A DNA stretch of 64,000 nt from Allacma fusca. Its lineage: Eukaryota; Arthropoda; Collembola; Symphypleona; Sminthuridae. The stretch is from NCBI GenBank assembly GCA_947179485.1, contig OX359249.1:35760250-35824249 (forward strand), in the 5' to 3' direction. Of the stretch, positions 23,983 through 35,973 are shown piece after piece (positions within the stretch are counted from its first letter, which is position 1; each line of letters begins with the position of its first letter). Under the pieces are notes generated by a model that worked only from the letters and a program-made list of their open reading frames with translations, did not search any database and was not told the DNA's origin. Position numbers and translations under genes: made by a program.

Positions 23983-26900
23983 TCCTACTTACAATTCTGT
24001 CGAACCACACTTTCACTTTTTCTTTGAGGGAGGTTTATTTCTGCTTCTTACCAGGCAACGGGAGCATGCATGTATGTATGTACGTTAGAAGATATAGATA
24101 GAGAAAACTCTTCCAGGCACTTAGACCCAAAATTGCGTGTCCGTGCATGCATTATATATATTACAGGTTTGTTCCTAGATTCCCCCTCATACTTCATAAT
24201 ATACTTTACTGACTCTATTTAGTGAGGTAATATCAGGCGGGGGGAAAGCATATCAAGTCCTCAAGGAGACATAAATCATAGTGGTCAAAGGATCTTGTCA
24301 GCTATGTATACATTCCGTAATAAAGAATCATATGGTTTTCATCACGTAAAACAAAAGTAGGCACTCGACTATGGCAGTTTCCCCATCGACGGAGCCCCCT
24401 TCACTCCCACTCTTCCAAGTTTTTTTTTTATCGCTAAATGTGCACAGTTATAACAGTTACACAGTTGATTGAGCCAATCCCGGACATTGGAGCACCTCCA
24501 GCATGATCTCTCCACACGTGGCTCGTGGCTAAGTGTCATCAAAAATAGAACATAGGACCTGGAAGTATGTATGTATGTGCCTCCAATCAAACCTTCTCCA
24601 TGCCCAGCCCTATCAAAAACTACAATGTTCTAAAACATCCTGGAATTCTCACTACCATAACAACTGCACGTCAAAGTACCTAGTTCAAGTCCAAGAGAAT
24701 CCAATGCTCACACTCCACGCTGACAATGACAACAGAGGAATCATGAAAGGCACTAAAGATAAATTGAAAATGGGGAGAAACATAGAACAATCTATCGAGA
24801 TCCCACATTAAATCCAAAAGAATTCAGATCAATCTGACACGAGCAAGGAGATGCCGGAGAGGTTCACTTTTAAAGGCAACTCAAATAAAATTTGATTCTG
24901 ACGACTCTGGATACAAACGAGAAAAGGATGTGCACACGCAACCTTTCTGGATTCATTCAGTCGGATATACATATACATATACAGAGATAGAAACTAAATC
25001 GTTTCCTATTCGGAATTCATACCTTTTTTTTTTATTTAATCGTTCACAAAATAATATTATAGGGACTTGGTTTCCCTTTGAATTTTATTTCATCCTCGTT
25101 TCCATTTCATATTTTTAGCACTCTTATAACACCACCAACATTTACATGTAATACATTTTTATTTTCATCGAACTCCAGTTTCCAGGAGTAACCAACCCAA
25201 CATATCTGCATATAAGTATATCTATAGATAAGTATATGTATATCTATGTATTTTATGCTTGTTGATTCTGTCTTCTGTTTCCTATCTAATAAAATCCTCA
25301 GTAAATATACCTACTACCTACACATCACTACTAGTTCCGTGAACTTATTTCCCGTAATCTCGATCTCAGATCAAAAAATCCGAGTTCATATAATTTAACT
25401 ATTCTTTCCCTTACACTGAATATAAAAATCTATAGATATGTGTAAGTAGGTCCTTTTCCCCTATACTTATATAGTTCCTGATATATAGTATGTATGTATA
25501 TAGGAGTCGGGGGATTTCCTTCGACAAGAAAATTCTCCTTTGAATGGTTATTTGAAGCGGACCTGTCAACAACATCCTGAAAGGCATTAGACTTATCCTA
25601 GTCTCGGATGCTTCTAACGGATAATAATATTCTTGAATATTGTATGGAACAAGTCCCATCAACATCCGCTTCAGCTTTCCAACGCTCTTAACTTTTACGT
25701 CAACCTTGGCAACAAAACATACGGGTATGTAGACAAGTTTCACTTGATTGGTACGACAACCACCTCCTACTCCTATACATACTGCTTTGAAAGTTATCTC
25801 GTTAAAGGAGGGGAGAAAAGTACTAACGAAACTTGACATTTATACAATGGATGCGTTGTTAAACTGTCCGGTTCTTGACGTAAGTCAATTTGGTCTAAAT
25901 GATGGCCTCTCTCAAATCTGCAAGACCTTCAAATTTAACAGCGCAGATTGTAGACGTTCAATCTTTCCAAGCTTCAGTTTCAATCATGTGTATACTCATC
26001 GCTCAATTCAATCTTATATCTTCACTTTCAATCTATACATACATTACATACACAAAACACACACACACATACTACACAAAGACGTAACATATATATGTAA
26101 ATCAAACCAACTCCTCCCATATCACAAGCATCCGACGACAATCTTGGCATTATTTTCTATTTACCACCACAATTACTACAAGCAATGATAATAATTAAAG
26201 AAGAACTCCAGTATTTCAATTAACTGGATAAATCAAACCTAAACATTAAAAAAAAACTTCCCAGTAATACAATTAATTATGCTAAAAACATATTATGTAT
26301 CTCTCAATCTCTCCTTCTTCTTAACTACTTGAACACTCACGGCGTCACAAGTTTTCGGAACATTTCCAACAAAACTGAACTTGTTAAATTATTTATTTGT
26401 ACTCATTCCAAAGCGGCTTCCATATCAATAATACCAAGCAATTTCCCCAATGTTGGTAGGAACAGCATTAAACCACCTCAGAATCCTGGTTGAAGAGAAA
26501 ATACCACAGGGGAAGGACTGAAGGTGCGGTGGGAAGCAAGTAAAAAGCCACCTTGTTCAAAATTGTGTAAACTAAGTTAACTCAAGTGCTAGAACAACCC
26601 TTGAAAACTTCTTATATTCGTCAACACAAATAGGATTGGAAGATTTCGTGGTTGAAGCTATATACCTCAACTTTGAAACTTTCAACACCACACATTTCCC
26701 TAAAAATATGGGAAAGGAAATGCCAAAACCTTTTTGATTTATTTCCTCAGTCAGTGGAAATATCTGTAATCAATTAAGGAGGAAACGACTACTACCAGTA
26801 GTCAAAGTTCTGTTACACTGACCCCCATATAGATATATCTATATGTATGTATGTATGTATATAAATCATTATATGTAATCACTATAATATTCCTAAACCA

Positions 26901-29428
26901 TACAATATGTGAATTAATTACAATATCTAAACCCTCATTACCAAATAACTCAATTATTGATCAAATTTTGAAACCCCACTGACTTTATAGTAATTTCATT
27001 GGCATTTATGCCAATTAGAAAATGTTTGGAGAAAAAAAAAATCTTCCCGATTTCACGGAACTTTAAATTTTAAGGAATTGCAAAAAAAAAACCCTAATGT
27101 TACCGTTCATAGTATAATTTAACCTTGGAATTCAAACGAAATTATAAAAGGATGAGGGAAAGCTTTTTGCTCTGATACAATTATGGAAAACGCTATTAGC
27201 GCTCAATTGGATTAAATCTTTTTTTAAAAGATTACTGCAAAAAAAAAAAAAAAAGTTTAAAGTCCCTTGTGGTAGGTAAATTTCATCAATCCTTCATGTA
27301 TGCTCCATGAAATGTCCCAATGTTCCCTCAAAATTTGACACACAAAAATGAAATTAGAACAATGTATTTAGCTAAATTCCACCCACTTCCCATTTACACG
27401 GAAGGAAGGTTCTGTCGAGTTTTAAAGTGTCGAAGGCATTTATCATGAATTGGCATTCGCCGAACATTCTACTAAAATTGCCTGTGACAGCGGAAGTCCA
27501 GCGTGGGAGTATTTTCCATGACCGGAGTGACTGCAAAGTGTAGTATGTATGTATAAAGTATACTTATACATATGATTTCTACCCGGGTACATCCATCCAT
27601 ACATACATAATGTGCACTTCGATTTCTTACTTTCCCTATCCACCCGTGTTCCCAGTCAAGCTCAACGTATTGTATTCCCCATTCCCCCATAGCAAACAAC
27701 TTACTCTCCTAAGATTAATTTCCTTGGGATATTTACTGCTCCTACTACTACTACTACTGTACTACTCCCATAATAAAAATCCATGTGTGTGTGTGGCGGC
27801 AAGTAAAACTCCCGAGCATTATTTTTTTAATCGGCCAAACGAGCCTTTCAATAACAAGACGGAGCTCAACGAAAAACCTCCTTAGCTCCATGACAAATGA
27901 TCCCATATTAGAAACTAGGGAACCTCGGAAAGGTCGGGAATACCTCTCAAAAAATAAAAAGTTGTTAAAGTAATCCCGACCCCAGAGTCTGCCTTTATTA
28001 ATTAGCAAGTCAATACTTTCAAACCACAAATACAAATATACGGACGAAATGCAGCTTCTTCTGTACACATACTTCATACATAATTGGACGTAACTATAAG
28101 TGTATCTGCAAATCACATGTATCGAGCATATAAAAGTATACATACATTCGGATGCAAAAGAAATAATTGAGATAAGCAAGGAAAACCACAAAAGTCCAGT
28201 TGGACTTGTAAATACTCGATGAGTGACCATCTACACAAAAGCATGAAGTAGTGATATGACTCCACCTATTCGAGTATTAAGCGGATAGAAAATAGAGGAT
28301 TTTAGCAAACTAAAAGCTACCTATTACTGCCGCATTACTCATGCATACAGCACAGAGTACTTACATTAAAAGTAATATGTATGGAACTCATGAGACCGAC
28401 ACAGACAGACAGACAGGCACAGAGCACACTACAAGGCAAGGGCAATGGATACGTACCACGAAACACTTTGAAAACCGCTTTCTTTAAGCCTCTCAAATTT
28501 ATTGCACGCTCAATCCTGAGAGTCATAAGAAACAAAAAAAAAAGAAGAACTGTGGCATGGAGAGCTCGGGAAAGCAAAAATTACGTATGGAAAGAAACAA
28601 TTCCTACAGTTTCCATTTCACATGGTACACTTCTAAAAGGTAGCAGTTAAATAAAGTCAGTCCGTAATTATTACTATATAATACATATACATACATACAT
28701 AGATACTTAAAATTTCCTCTAGAGGAGGAACAATTTCCCATGGAAAGTATGCATGGGACTACAATGCCCAACCCCTCTCCTTTCAAATACGTCCACTTTA
28801 CTCCACGCGAAAAACTTCCTGCTCCTGCTCATACACACATACATACATATGTATCTACGTATCTACACAAAACACATATAGATACTTGCATCTGACCCGA
28901 GTCATACGTCCATGCTGTACGTACATACATACATGCCATCCTCAATAGGAATCGAGGCTTTTGGTGGTGGGACTGTAACAGAAGTTCGTACTTATGTACA
29001 TATGTATAGATTAGATACACACAGAGTAGTCAGTTGTCATTGTAACCCACACGACTTGGTCACACATACTGTGTGGTATTTGGGGTGTAAACAGTAGCAA
29101 AATGGTGAAATGATGTTGTGAAGGACGTAAATCTAAAGAGACTGTGTACAACTCCAGTGTTTTCGAATTTTCCAAGTTAGAACCAATTTCCTTCCCAATG
29201 CTCCTGTCGAATGCGTCACTTGGGAGCCAAATGATTCTCGAATGTCTTCACAAATTATTCCCCATATCCACGCAATGGATCCATCGATTCTACAAGTAAG
29301 TAGTAGTCGGCAAACGTCAAGTAAAGTGATAGGACAGGGAGAGAGAATTTGGAAAAGTTAAAAGTGAAAACCAAATCAGACAACACAATCCCAAGATAGA
29401 GGAGGGGGGAGAGATGGACAGGATCAGG

Positions 29429-29450
29429 AGTAGTAGTAGTAGTAGTAGTA
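29429..29450. repeat. (TAG)n trinucleotide repeat
   Basis: Seven TAG units. They read as Leu/Tyr runs in short spurious frames. Confidence 0.9.
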
Positions 29451-29907
29451 AGTACAGATAGTAGTACAAGAGACCAGAGCATCTTCGGGAGAAGATCCCA
29501 AATAACAATATCCACAACAACTGCAAAATAAAGACCAACACGTGTCATTGAACTTGGCACAGGAGATACACTACTGCAGCTATAACCATAGATTATCGGT
29601 TCGACGAAAAACAGCCTAAACTGGATGATGCCGAATCACCATCACCACGGCTCCTAAAATTCACTGTTGCGGAGAGTTGCAGACTTGGAAGAACATTCTA
29701 CGACTGTACACATAAATACATTAAATATGTACACCCATATATAAGTACTTAGTATTACCAGTCGTACTCACATGGAACGCAAATACAAAAGAAATTCCCC
29801 GCATTCCCATCCAATCCCACAACAATCTCTTACACACAGTTCCAAGCACGTCATACTGTACATCCAGACTACAGATAGCACAGATACACACACACATACA
29901 CATGCAT

Positions 29908-29909
<2 letters not shown>

Positions 29910-29945
<36 letters not shown>
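29910..29945. repeat. (CT)n microsatellite, about 36 bp
   Basis: Uninterrupted CT repeat. It creates Ser-Leu or Arg-Glu repeats in spurious frames on both strands. Confidence 0.95.
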
Positions 29946-29948
<3 letters not shown>

Positions 29949-30387
29949 GACACACAGAATCCCAAAATTCTATAGCGGCAGAATTTTATGCATTCAATTA
30001 TTCCGATCAGTTTTTGAAAGTCTGGTTCGTTCTCGTACATCTCTTCCATCCTTTATTTTGTTTACTCAAATGCTTTTACTTTCGCTGAACCAGAATTAAC
30101 AGAATAATTTTGGCAGACATCGGCAAGTCACCGGAGCGTACTACAAACATGGAGTCAACTCCCTGTAGTACATGGCTGGCTTTCATATGATTTGCATTCA
30201 ACCGACACAACAGAGGCACACAGAATAGTCCTCTCAAATACATAATAGTTAATACCACAGAGACAAATTTATTTATCAATAGCCTCCAATGTATGTAATG
30301 AGGCCACGGTGTGCTGATAAATAATCCCATGAATATAATCCACTAGATTTTACACTTGCTTACGTACATACACATGTAGATACAAAT

Positions 30388-30443
30388 ACACACACACACA
30401 CACACAGTACACACACACACACACACACAGTACACACACACAT
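30388..30443. repeat. Compound (CA)n microsatellite
   Basis: Three CA blocks separated by GTA interruptions, suggesting internal duplication of a CA-plus-GT unit. Confidence 0.92.
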
Positions 30444-30853
30444 ACACATATACTTGAAGGAATACTACTACTTATCAAATTTCATACCTTGCCTCAGCCT
30501 TCCTAAACCCCCCCAAGTTGTACACAATCACCGTATCTGTAATCAATCAAATGCTCAATTCGCTTCCCAACTACAAGCCAGAAATCCAATAACATTTCAA
30601 TTTAAATGATTGGAAACCCTGTGCGATCTCATATCACAATCACAGGATCAATAGAAATCCTAAGAGCACACTCACCCTCCCAACCAACAACCAATGGATG
30701 TGAGTGATCACATTCAAGTAACCACATCAACTCGATTTAAATAATCGCTCCAGTCTGAATTATTAAGCTGTTTTCACTCTCTTCCAAGTATTATTTTCAT
30801 GGAAATTCATCCGAAGGAATTTTATGAAGGGCCTACTACTATCTACATATAAT

Positions 30854-30874
30854 TATATATATATATATATATAT
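30854..30874. repeat. (TA)n microsatellite
   Basis: About ten TA units, about 450 bp before the left end of the DIRS element. Confidence 0.9.
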
Positions 30875-31333
30875 CCAGCTATGTAATTACATGTGTGACA
30901 TGACAGCAGTGCTGGAGGAAAACTTACCATTACATACATATGTACATAGATACTTAATTACATATATCTACCCCGTGTACTCAAAAAGGTTTGGATAATA
31001 AGGGGAGCCAGTTAAATAAAACAAGTCTCCATGATTCTTTCAGGTCAACCCTGCCTCCTGTGAAGTATTAAGTACTTCAGGGTCTGATACTGTCCTCATA
31101 TAAATAGACACTCATGGGAGTTCAAGTAGTGGGATGATTATATATAATTACTATAAAAATATGTACGAAACATATATAGGGCTTGACCATCTAGTCCTCG
31201 CTAGAAATTGCCCATTACTTGAAATTACAAACGGACACACCAACTGGAAGATGACGACAATCAATAAGGAACAGCACAGTGCCAACAATCCATCCTAGCC
31301 ACTAAAAGACCCAACATGAGGTAAGTTATATAT

Positions 31334-31475
31334 GTCTCCTGTTGTCCACTCTGTATAAGGATACTTAGTTCACCATATGTAGATTCCCATTGCGGAATAT
31401 ACCAGATCCCCATAACTTTAAAGAAGCGCGAAACCTCTCTTCGCTCCGTCACCCCATCCCTTTGTAACCGCAGTT
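31334..31475 (+). repeat. DIRS left inverted terminal repeat
   Basis: 142 bp, the inverse of 36169-36310 with a single cluster of three mismatches (CTC versus TGA near 31349). A minus-strand frame crossing it is only a repeat shadow. It precedes Gag and probably carries the promoter (inference). Confidence 0.92.
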
Positions 31476-31590
31476 CCCTTTTTATGGCGGAAGAGTAAAG
31501 ATCCTCAGCATTTTTCCTTCTATTTGGAATCACAAACTACCATACATAATCACCGAGTTACTTTCGATAATTCTACCAGAAGTGATTGAA

Positions 31591-33042
31591 ATGTCCGCTT
31601 CTTCCGATGCAGGGTAAGTGAATATTTTATGGAAATGTTTTTCAGTTTTTATTCGTAATTTTGCCATCAGACTTGCGAGTTCAAGCTGCACGTTGTTTTA
31701 ACAAACATGGCACGAGGCGTTTGCGAAGCAAGCCTCATATGTATTTGCGTGTTTTCCCCTGGCTGCCCTTGTAAATGGTGTGCTTTTAGGGAACATTTAT
31801 ATTAACTTGTCTGTATGACATTTTGATTAGTATGCACGAGAATGCTACTGGTCAAGTGACCAAAGGGCGACGGAGACCTAAGCAAGATAATGCCGGTCCA
31901 AGTGGGGTCAATGCTATTCCAGGCAATGCTGTCTTGGACGAGACGAGGCTTACTCAATTAAGTGAGTATTTATACTGGGTTTCATAGCCAATCCGTAAGT
32001 CCAGCCCCATTATGAATGGAATCTGAAAATTCGATATAATCATGTAGATACCGCCCTGGAAGCTTGTGCTTCCCTTCCAGCCGTTCTTCAGGCACAAACT
32101 GATGCGCTGACAAATATGAGCAAACTCTTGCAGGAATCTTTGCAAGGAACCGGGGATGATAATTCGGAAACCTCGGATATTGAATCGGGTCACGAGCACT
32201 GTGCTGATGACGATGACCCCGCTAAAGATATTTTATCAGAGCTAAATATAGATCTAGATCGTAATGACCAAGAGGGACATCAGGATTCAGACTACCTGTC
32301 CGCAATTCTGGATCTGACTCAAGGTGCTCAAGATTTTGGTAAGCCACTCCAAGAAAAGATTGCTGAATCTTTTTCCCGGATTCCGGGACAATTGGTTGCT
32401 GAGACAGTTATCGAGAGGCTGAAGTCTGATTATAAAGTCCCAGAGAACTGTAAGTTGTTATCCGTTCCGAAAGTTAACGCACCGATGTGGGCCAAAATGG
32501 AAAAGATTCATCGTTCAGCAGATGCGCGCCTGCAACATTTGCAACAGCAAATAAGTCGCTCGATTGTTGCGAATGCCAGAGCTGCTGAAAACTTATTTCT
32601 AAATGCCAGCAAGATACCCAATGATGTAATAGAGGCTACAATGAGGCTTGTAATAGATTCATCAACAGCCCTTGGAATTGCCTTTCGAGAGCTTAATTCC
32701 AGGAGGAAGGCAGCAATAAAATCGTGCCTTAGGGACGATGCAGCAGGGATTTGCGATACAAAAACGGTTCCCGGAGAATGGCTGTTTGGAGAGAATGTCG
32801 AGCAAGATGTTCGAGTCGTGAAAGCCGTTGGAAAAATTATGAAACCCAAGCGAGGCTTCAGATCTCGTCCATATACACGCGGTGTTTTCCAGCGGAATAA
32901 CAACAATCGGAACTTCAAGCCGAATAATTTAAACTGGCAAGGACCCGCACATGCAGTGCGGAAAAACCTTCCCGGTCGGTCAATGTTTCGGGGACAGGCC
33001 AGCAAGCAGCAAATCTCAGAGACGAGTCAGACAAACCAGTAA
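31591..33042 (+). CDS. DIRS ORF1, Gag-like, with two putative introns
   Basis: The main exon (32048-33042) is open. Two short upstream exons can be added with consensus borders: 31591-31613 (ATG, donor GTAAGT), then 31831-31961 (acceptor TTAG, donor GTGAGT), then 32048 (acceptor GTAG). Introns of 217 and 86 bp leave a frame of exactly 382 codons with no stop. The protein starts MSASSDAG, has an acidic middle (EHCADDDDPAKD) and a basic C-terminus rich in Arg and Asn (FQRNNNNRNFKP), as expected of a nucleic-acid-binding Gag. No zinc knuckle is present, as in many DIRS Gags. Without splicing, translation would start at an inner ATG at 32116 (308 residues). Its end overlaps ORF2 by 115 nt. Confidence 0.75.
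31614..31830 (+). other. Putative intron 1 in DIRS Gag
   Basis: GTAAGT at the 5' end and TTTTGATTAG at the 3' end with a nearby TGAC branch-like site. It contains in-frame stops and a GC-rich hairpin (31715-31737, GAGGC paired with GCCTC). Removing it joins Gly across the border in frame. Confidence 0.6.
31962..32047 (+). other. Putative intron 2 in DIRS Gag
   Basis: 86 bp, GTGAGT to CATGTAG. Removing it fuses the basic segment ending TRLTQL with the Gag body beginning TALEAC, in frame. Unspliced, the frame stops shortly after the donor. Confidence 0.6.
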
Positions 33043-34925
33043 ACAGTGTAAGTAGATATTCCGGTAATTTGATACATTTTGTAAAAACATGGGAAACTAT
33101 TTCTCCTAATGAATTAGTGTTGAGGGCCATTGTAGGTTATGAGATACCCTTTCATACTGTACCATTTCAGATTAGTGAACCCACTCCTTCAGCTATGTCA
33201 GTAACTGAACGAGACGCTTGTCAAACTTGTATTAGTCATTTACAGAAAATTGGAGCAATTGAGGTGGTTTCGGAACTTCACGACCAATTTATCTCAAATA
33301 TTTTTGTAGTTCCAAAATCATCCGGGGGTTTTAGACTCATTTTAAACTTAAAAAGTCTAAACGAATTTGTAGAAAACTCACATTTTAAAATTGAGGATTA
33401 CAGGTGTGTCTGCTCTATGTTGGAAAGTGGTATGTATATGGCTACTATTGACTTGCAGGATGCATACCATTTAATTCCAGTTTGCATCAATCACAGAAGG
33501 TTCTTGAGATTTAGGTTTGAAGGAATATTGTACCAGTACACTTGTCTTGTTTTTGGATTGAATGTAGCCCCCAGGATATTTACCAAGGTTTTAAAGCCAG
33601 TAGTCACGCAGCTCAGATTGAAAGGCATTCTCTGTGTAATTTATTTAGACGATTTATTGTTATGTAGTTTATCGGAGGAAAGTTGTAGACATAATGTGAG
33701 TACTGCAGTACGTCTGCTTACTTCACTAGGATTTTTAATAAATTACAAAAAGTCACATTTAATACCTACACAAAGAATTCAGTATTTAGGTTTTATTTTT
33801 GATTCTATTGCAATGACAATAGAGTTGCCCCCTAAAAAGCAGACAGAAATCTATGATCTATGTAAAAGGATACAAAAGTCATGTGTAATTACTATACACG
33901 AATTATCCAGTTTTGTAGGAAAATTAATATCTGCTTGTCCCGCTGTGCCTTATGCTATGTTATATACACGGCAGTTGGAGTACGAGAAAACATGTTCTCT
34001 CCGAGTTTACAATTTTAATACATCAGCTAAAGTTTTCTTGAGTTCTGAGGCTAAGAACGATATTTGCTGGTGGATGAGTAACATTTTAAATTCAAGAAAC
34101 CGTATTCAGAATAGGATTATAGATTACACGTTAAGCACAGATGCTTCGCTTACAGGCTGGGGCTCACATATAGACGGTAGATCGTACCACGGGTTTTGGT
34201 CACCTTCGGAACGACTATTACATATCAATGAACTTGAATTAATGGGAGTTGAAAATGCCTTGAAGTGTATTGCTAGATTGTGGCGCAATGTGAATGTACT
34301 TTTACGTGTTGACAACACATCTGCAATTGCTTACATAAACCGATACGGTGGATGTAGATCTATGAATCTACATGTTATTGCAAAGCGTATTTGGCAGTTT
34401 TGTGAATACAGGAGCATTAATGTTTCGGCATCTTATATAAGTAGTACGGATAATTATCTGGCCGATGAAGCTTCACGCCGCTCGTTCAATTATGATGATT
34501 GGAAGCTTAATGAAAATGTTTTTAATGACATTGTTAGTCAGTTTGGGGTTCCAGAAATTGACCTATTTGCTACTGGTTTGTCAACTCAATGTCCTCGATT
34601 TGCTTCCTGGATTCCTGACCCAGAAGCTGAGTTTATTGACGCGTTTTCCAAGAGCTGGGAGGAGTATTATTTTTATTGTTTCCCACCATTTTGCTTGTTG
34701 CCCTTAGTCATTCGGAAAATTAAAAACGATAGAGCAACAGGCATTGTAGTGGCTCCAAAATGGCCATCTCAACACTGGTTTCCCATGTTTGAATCTATTC
34801 GAATATCAAATGTAATTATACTAGGCCCAAGTAGTGATTTATTGTATTGTGCTGTTTCTAGATCCCTTCATCCCCTAAAGAGTTCGTTAGTGTTAATGGT
34901 AGCAGTTTTATCAGGGATTCCTTAG
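32928..34925 (+). CDS. DIRS ORF2: reverse transcriptase, RNase H, Dam-methyltransferase-like region
   Basis: Open from 32928 to the stop at 34925, with no ATG until about 33195. The frame is -1 relative to Gag and overlaps it by 115 nt, so frameshifting, reinitiation or splicing must supply the start. Counting residues from 33069, RT motifs are FRLILNLKSLN (88-98), TIDLQDAYH (126-134), FGLNVAPRIF (162-171) and the catalytic YLDD (192-195). RNase H acidic residues are D358 (STDAS), E388/E390 (NELEL), D415 (VDNTS) and D466 (ADEAS). Residues 495-551 (PEIDLFA...SWIPDPEAEFIDAFS...FPPF) match the Dam-like 'MT' region of DIRS elements. All catalytic residues are present, so the enzyme looks intact. 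Confidence 0.93.
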   Translation, partial: FKLARTRTCSAEKPSRSVNVSGTGQQAANLRDESDKPVNSVSRYSGNLIHFVKTWETISPNELVLRAIVGYEIPFHTVPFQISEPTPSAMSVTERDACQTCISHLQKIGAIEVVSELHDQFISNIFVVPKSSGGFRLILNLKSLNEFVENSHFKIEDYRCVCSMLESGMYMATIDLQDAYHLIPVCINHRRFLRFRFEGILYQYTCLVFGLNVAPRIFTKVLKPVVTQLRLKGILCVIYLDDLLLCSLSEESCRHNVSTAVRLLTSLGFLINYKKSHLIPTQRIQYLGFIFDSIAMTIELPPKKQTEIYDLCKRIQKSCVITIHELSSFVGKLISACPAVPYAMLYTRQLEYEKTCSLRVYNFNTSAKVFLSSEAKNDICWWMSNILNSRNRIQNRIIDYTLSTDASLTGWGSHIDGRSYHGFWSPSERLLHINELELMGVENALKCIARLWRNVNVLLRVDNTSAIAYINRYGGCRSMNLHVIAKRIWQFCEYRSINVSASYISSTDNYLADEASRRSFNYDDWKLNENVFNDIVSQFGVPEIDLFATGLSTQCPRFASWIPDPEAEFIDAFSKSWEEYYFYCFPPFCLLPLVIRKIKNDRATGIVVAPKWPSQHWFPMFESIRISNVIILGPSSDLLYCAVSRSLHPLKSSLVLMVAVLSGIP

Positions 34926-34960
34926 TTCGTAAACATTTATCAAAAGATGTTATTGATATA

Positions 34961-35860
34961 ATGATGGAGTCAATAGCTCCCGGTACGCGATCTCAGTATG
35001 AAGCATGCCTAAAGAAATGGCTAGTATATTGTAAGGAAAGATTCATATCACTGTGGTCACCTACCATTAATAATGTACTTGAGTTTTTCACTCACTTGTT
35101 CAAGTCGGGTTCTAGCTATACAACAGTTAATACTGTACGTTCTGCCTTATCATTAGTATTACCACCATTTGGTAGCATTCCGTTGGGATCTCACCCACTT
35201 GTGTGTAAATTACTTAAAGGTATTAGTAGATTGAAGCCCCCAAAACCAAGGTACACGAATACGTGGAATGTTGACAATGTATTGAATCTTTTCCAGAGCT
35301 GGGAAGACAATAGTAAACTATCGATTAAGAAGTTAAGCCTAAAATTGATAGGTTTGTTAGCATTGGTTACGGCACAGAGGGTTCAAACTCTTCATTGTAT
35401 CCAAGTGTCTAATATTTTAATCAAGGAGAATGTTGTTATAAATATCACTAAAATACTTAAGACATCAAAACCAGGTGTTCCCGAACGCCCCATTGTACTT
35501 GAGCCTTTTGCTCCTAATCCAAAGGTTTGTGTAGTTAGAACTTTAGAGGAATATTTATGCAGGACTTGTAAGTACAGAAACAGTGATGCCCTATTTTTGA
35601 GCTTAGAAGCTCCCTATAAATGTGTATCTAAACAAACTCTAAGTCGATGGTTGTGCACTTTGCTGCTTGAGGCTGGTGTAGATAGTAAGTTTAAGGGGCA
35701 TAGTTTTAGGCATGCTTCGACATCGAAAGCTAGTAGTAAGGGTGTATCAGTCGATATAATTTTTCAAAGGGCTGGTTGGACAACAAACTCGTCGGTTTTT
35801 GCCCGGTTTTATAATCGACCGCTGGCAGTTGACCCTTTTAGCTCCGCTGTATTGAGTTAG
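34961..35860 (+). CDS. DIRS ORF3: tyrosine recombinase
   Basis: 299 residues from the ATG at 34961. The frame is open from 34862, overlapping ORF2 by 64 nt in -1, and the upstream part (RKHLSKDVIDIM) reads like genuine recombinase N-terminus, so the real start may be earlier or by frameshift. The catalytic set of the tyrosine recombinase family is visible: R140 (TAQRVQTL), H247 and R250 (HSFRH), W273 (AGWTT) and the nucleophile Y284 (ARFYNRP). This enzyme would integrate the circular DNA intermediate and replaces the DDE integrase of LTR elements. No stop or frameshift is seen, so it is probably active. Confidence 0.93.
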   Translation: MMESIAPGTRSQYEACLKKWLVYCKERFISLWSPTINNVLEFFTHLFKSGSSYTTVNTVRSALSLVLPPFGSIPLGSHPLVCKLLKGISRLKPPKPRYTNTWNVDNVLNLFQSWEDNSKLSIKKLSLKLIGLLALVTAQRVQTLHCIQVSNILIKENVVINITKILKTSKPGVPERPIVLEPFAPNPKVCVVRTLEEYLCRTCKYRNSDALFLSLEAPYKCVSKQTLSRWLCTLLLEAGVDSKFKGHSFRHASTSKASSKGVSVDIIFQRAGWTTNSSVFARFYNRPLAVDPFSSAVLS

Positions 35861-35916
35861 ATTATCTTGGTTCCTTATGAAGTTATTGTTACATATGATA
35901 ATCTTTGTTTTGTGAA

Positions 35917-35922
35917 AATAAA
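35917..35922 (+). terminator. Poly(A) signal AATAAA after DIRS recombinase
   Basis: AATAAA lies 57 nt after the recombinase stop and just before the internal complementary region. It may end a subgenomic transcript. A full-length template must read past it. Confidence 0.45.
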
Positions 35923-35973
35923 ATGTAATTTCCTCTTCCTTACTTTGTGTTCCTCGCCGAATCCTTTGAACAG

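Noticed and set aside
25411-25839. Minus-strand 142-codon frame with overlapping plus-strand frames of similar length
   Set aside because: Both strands are open, it runs into CATA/TATA-rich sequence, and no domain, splice logic or family is recognised.
27754-28230. Minus-strand 158-codon frame
   Set aside because: Aromatic and hydrophobic composition from TA/CA-rich DNA, with no recognised motif. Treated as chance.
29768-30049. Frames rich in Arg-Glu or Ser-Leu around the CT repeat
   Set aside because: Direct translation of the (CT)n microsatellite at 29910-29945.
31261-31533. Minus-strand 90-codon frame over the left DIRS end
   Set aside because: It lies almost wholly in the inverted terminal repeat, and the openness is a by-product of the repeat.
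32961-32967. G-AAA-AAC as a programmed -1 frameshift site between Gag and ORF2
   Set aside because: It does not fit the X-XXY-YYZ rule because the first base is G before AAA, and I could not identify a downstream structure. Kept only as a remark.
32508-33005. Minus-strand 165-codon frame
   Set aside because: It is antisense to Gag, which has the better codon content and the expected position in the element.
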